Shown piece after piece: positions 5,896-6,722 of a stretch of 6,722 nt of DNA; position 1 is the first letter of the stretch, and every line of letters begins with the position of its first letter. The translations under genes were made by a program, and so were the position numbers. The notes under the pieces are model-generated. The model was given only the letters and a program-made list of their open reading frames with translations. It ran no database searches and had not been told where the DNA came from. Source of the DNA: Alphaproteobacteria bacterium (GTDB lineage Bacteria > Pseudomonadota > Alphaproteobacteria > UBA3830); the NCBI GenBank assembly GCA_025998735.1, contig BNWJ01000072.1, positions 1 through 6,722 of the forward strand, written 5' to 3'.

Positions 5896-6076
5896 TTATA
5901 CCGTGCTCTACAAAAAGAATAATCACTATTAGATCACAGTCATAGTTAAAAAACAGTAAACTGTGCGGAGAATTTCTGAGCCGTAATTTCCGTTAGAAAT
6001 ATATGTTCTTTTTAACAAAGCATTAGTGTTTTTACTGTATAAATTGAAGTTGTGTATATATCATATGAGGTTAATT
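5896..6076. other. Divergent promoter region of the exported-protein pair (181 nt)
   Basis: This AT-rich spacer must carry the start signals for both flanking genes. Rightward, a -10-like TATAAA at 6038-6043 is preceded by TTAACA (6012-6017) at a long 20-bp spacing; a second reading (TTTACT 6031-6036, TATATA 6055-6060, 18 bp) would leave almost no leader. Leftward, nothing fits well. I regard the promoter positions as unresolved. Confidence 0.35.
6067..6070 (+). promoter_or_regulatory. Ribosome binding site that fixes the GTG start at 6077
   Basis: GAGG is followed by 6 nt and GTG 6077-6079. The in-frame ATG at 6065 overlaps this site and has none of its own, and the GTG at 6026 also lacks one, so 6077 is preferred. 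Confidence 0.55.
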
Positions 6077-6448
6077 GTGAAAAAAATATTTTGTATATTT
6101 TGTGTCGCGTTATCAATGTGTTGCGTTGTTTTTTATCAAAATGTGTGCGCTATGACATCCGAAGAACAAAAAGAATTCGACAGAGAACTCGAGAGTCTGC
6201 ATCCTGCTGATTGGAATACAATGACGCCAAAAGACAAGCTGGAGTGGACAAAGACACATACTAAAGAGCTAGAAGAAAAAAAGCAGGAAGAGAAAAAGAA
6301 AGCAGAGGAAAATAAGCCCAAAGAAGGAAAACCCGAAGAAGAGAGGAAACCTGAGGGAGGGAACAACAAAAACGCCGATGAGTTAAAAGAATTGAAGGAG
6401 TGTGCATGTGTTAAGAGATATATAGAATTATCAAAAGAGAGCGAATGA
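6077..6448 (+). CDS. Small exported Lys/Glu-rich protein of unknown function (123 aa)
   Basis: The protein begins MKKIFCIFCVALSMCCVVFY and has a signal peptide that should be cut after VCA (residue 25). The mature part has three zones: a short acidic helix with a conserved-looking HPADWNTMTPKDKLEW patch (about 42-57), a long charged zone of Lys/Glu with Pro and Gly (about 64-95, probably disordered or a single helix), and a C-terminal helix with a Cys-x-Cys pair (ECACVKRY, about 108-115). No family is recognised. The low-complexity zone means database hits would need care. It is divergent from the 5287-5895 gene with a 181-nt gap, and together they form the content between the inverted repeats. 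Base composition is AT-rich, unlike the 4060-4623 gene. A host-directed or envelope role is possible because it is exported, but nothing shows it. Confidence 0.65.
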   Translation: MKKIFCIFCVALSMCCVVFYQNVCAMTSEEQKEFDRELESLHPADWNTMTPKDKLEWTKTHTKELEEKKQEEKKKAEENKPKEGKPEEERKPEGGNNKNADELKELKECACVKRYIELSKESE

Positions 6449-6589
6449 AAAACGGAAAATAATTATATCAACATGCTGAATTGGGCGAAGCTGAGACCGT
6501 AAATTATTTTGTGTAAAGGTCAGGAACGCCCTCCACTAAAAGCCGCGATCTTGTCCAGCCTGTCGCCGAACAGAATCATCAACTGTGAG
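6449..6589. other. Intergenic stretch between the Lys/Glu-rich gene and repeat copy 2
   Basis: No gene is supported here. AAAATAATT (6456-6464) and AATTATTTT (6502-6510) are perfect inverted 9-mers, but a 37-nt loop and the lack of a GC stem make a terminator doubtful. On the minus strand a short frame (MILFGDRLDKIAAFSGGRS then stop, about 6519-6578) looks protein-like and is continuous with a frame inside the repeat; it may be the tail of a disrupted gene. Confidence 0.35.
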
Positions 6590-6722
6590 TATATTAGAGA
6601 GTTTTCACATAAATATAGCAGCCCAAAGAAGCTCATTTATCAGCCTAAAGACGAGTTTTTAGCTTCATTAATTCGCATTTTTGTAATAGACTGATTTATC
6701 AGCAAAAACGTGAAAAACGCGC
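6590..6722 (+). repeat. 133-bp inverted repeat, copy 2 (reaches the window edge)
   Basis: It matches the reverse complement of 5028-5160 at 130 of 133 positions; similarity starts at 6590 and continues to the last base, so the true outer end is not visible. The subrepeats are at 6635-6655 and 6694-6712. The hairpin arm differs by one base (G at 6650), which still allows a G-U pair in RNA from this strand. The T at 6692 changes CGA to TGA, so the frame that is open through copy 1 stops here after FVID. Confidence 0.9.

Noticed and set aside
1..6722. CRISPR array, tRNA, rRNA or riboswitch
   Set aside because: No regularly spaced short direct repeats, cloverleaf-like segments or conserved rRNA blocks were seen on either strand.

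Overview
The window looks like a piece of a moderately AT-rich alphaproteobacterial chromosome, possibly from an intracellular lineage such as Holosporales or Rickettsiales. The evidence is a conserved TPR-anchor / BamB / Der operon, an alphaproteobacterial-style Glu in the first G4 box of Der (NKCE), and a downstream region with gene scraps, short dispersed repeats and small exported orphan proteins. The taxonomic call is inference; no rRNA or tRNA is present to settle it.

Layout. 40-252 (-) is a small exported peptide gene with a strong ribosome binding site. 253-575 is the divergent intergenic region, with a probable extended -10 promoter for the operon. 576-3924 (+) is the housekeeping operon: a membrane-anchored YfgM-like TPR protein, the lipoprotein BamB overlapping it by 14 nt, and the double-GTPase Der. 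Together they link envelope protein translocation, outer-membrane beta-barrel assembly and 50S ribosome maturation; the gene order yfgM-bamB-der is also found in gammaproteobacteria. 4060-4623 (-) is an exported orphan protein with a textbook promoter (TTGACA, 17 bp, TATTAT) and AAGGAG ribosome binding site.

4693-5160 is a patchwork: a 169-bp broken copy of the G4-G5 part of der, a 22-bp piece matching the end of a repeat found elsewhere in the window, a short coding-like scrap, and a 133-bp repeat. 5287-6448 holds two divergent genes for exported proteins: one (-) with a weak resemblance to the T6SS protein TssJ and an acidic tail, one (+) small and Lys/Glu-rich. A second, inverted copy of the 133-bp repeat (130/133 identical) lies at 6590-6722 and runs to the window edge, so the two exported-protein genes sit between inverted repeats.

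The most interesting material is the right-hand half: an RPE- or MITE-like repeat family with translatable content, terminal inverted-repeat character and internal direct repeats, a der fragment whose differences look like allele divergence rather than neutral decay, and a cassette of exported orphans between the repeats. No complete transposase, CRISPR array, tRNA or rRNA gene was seen.
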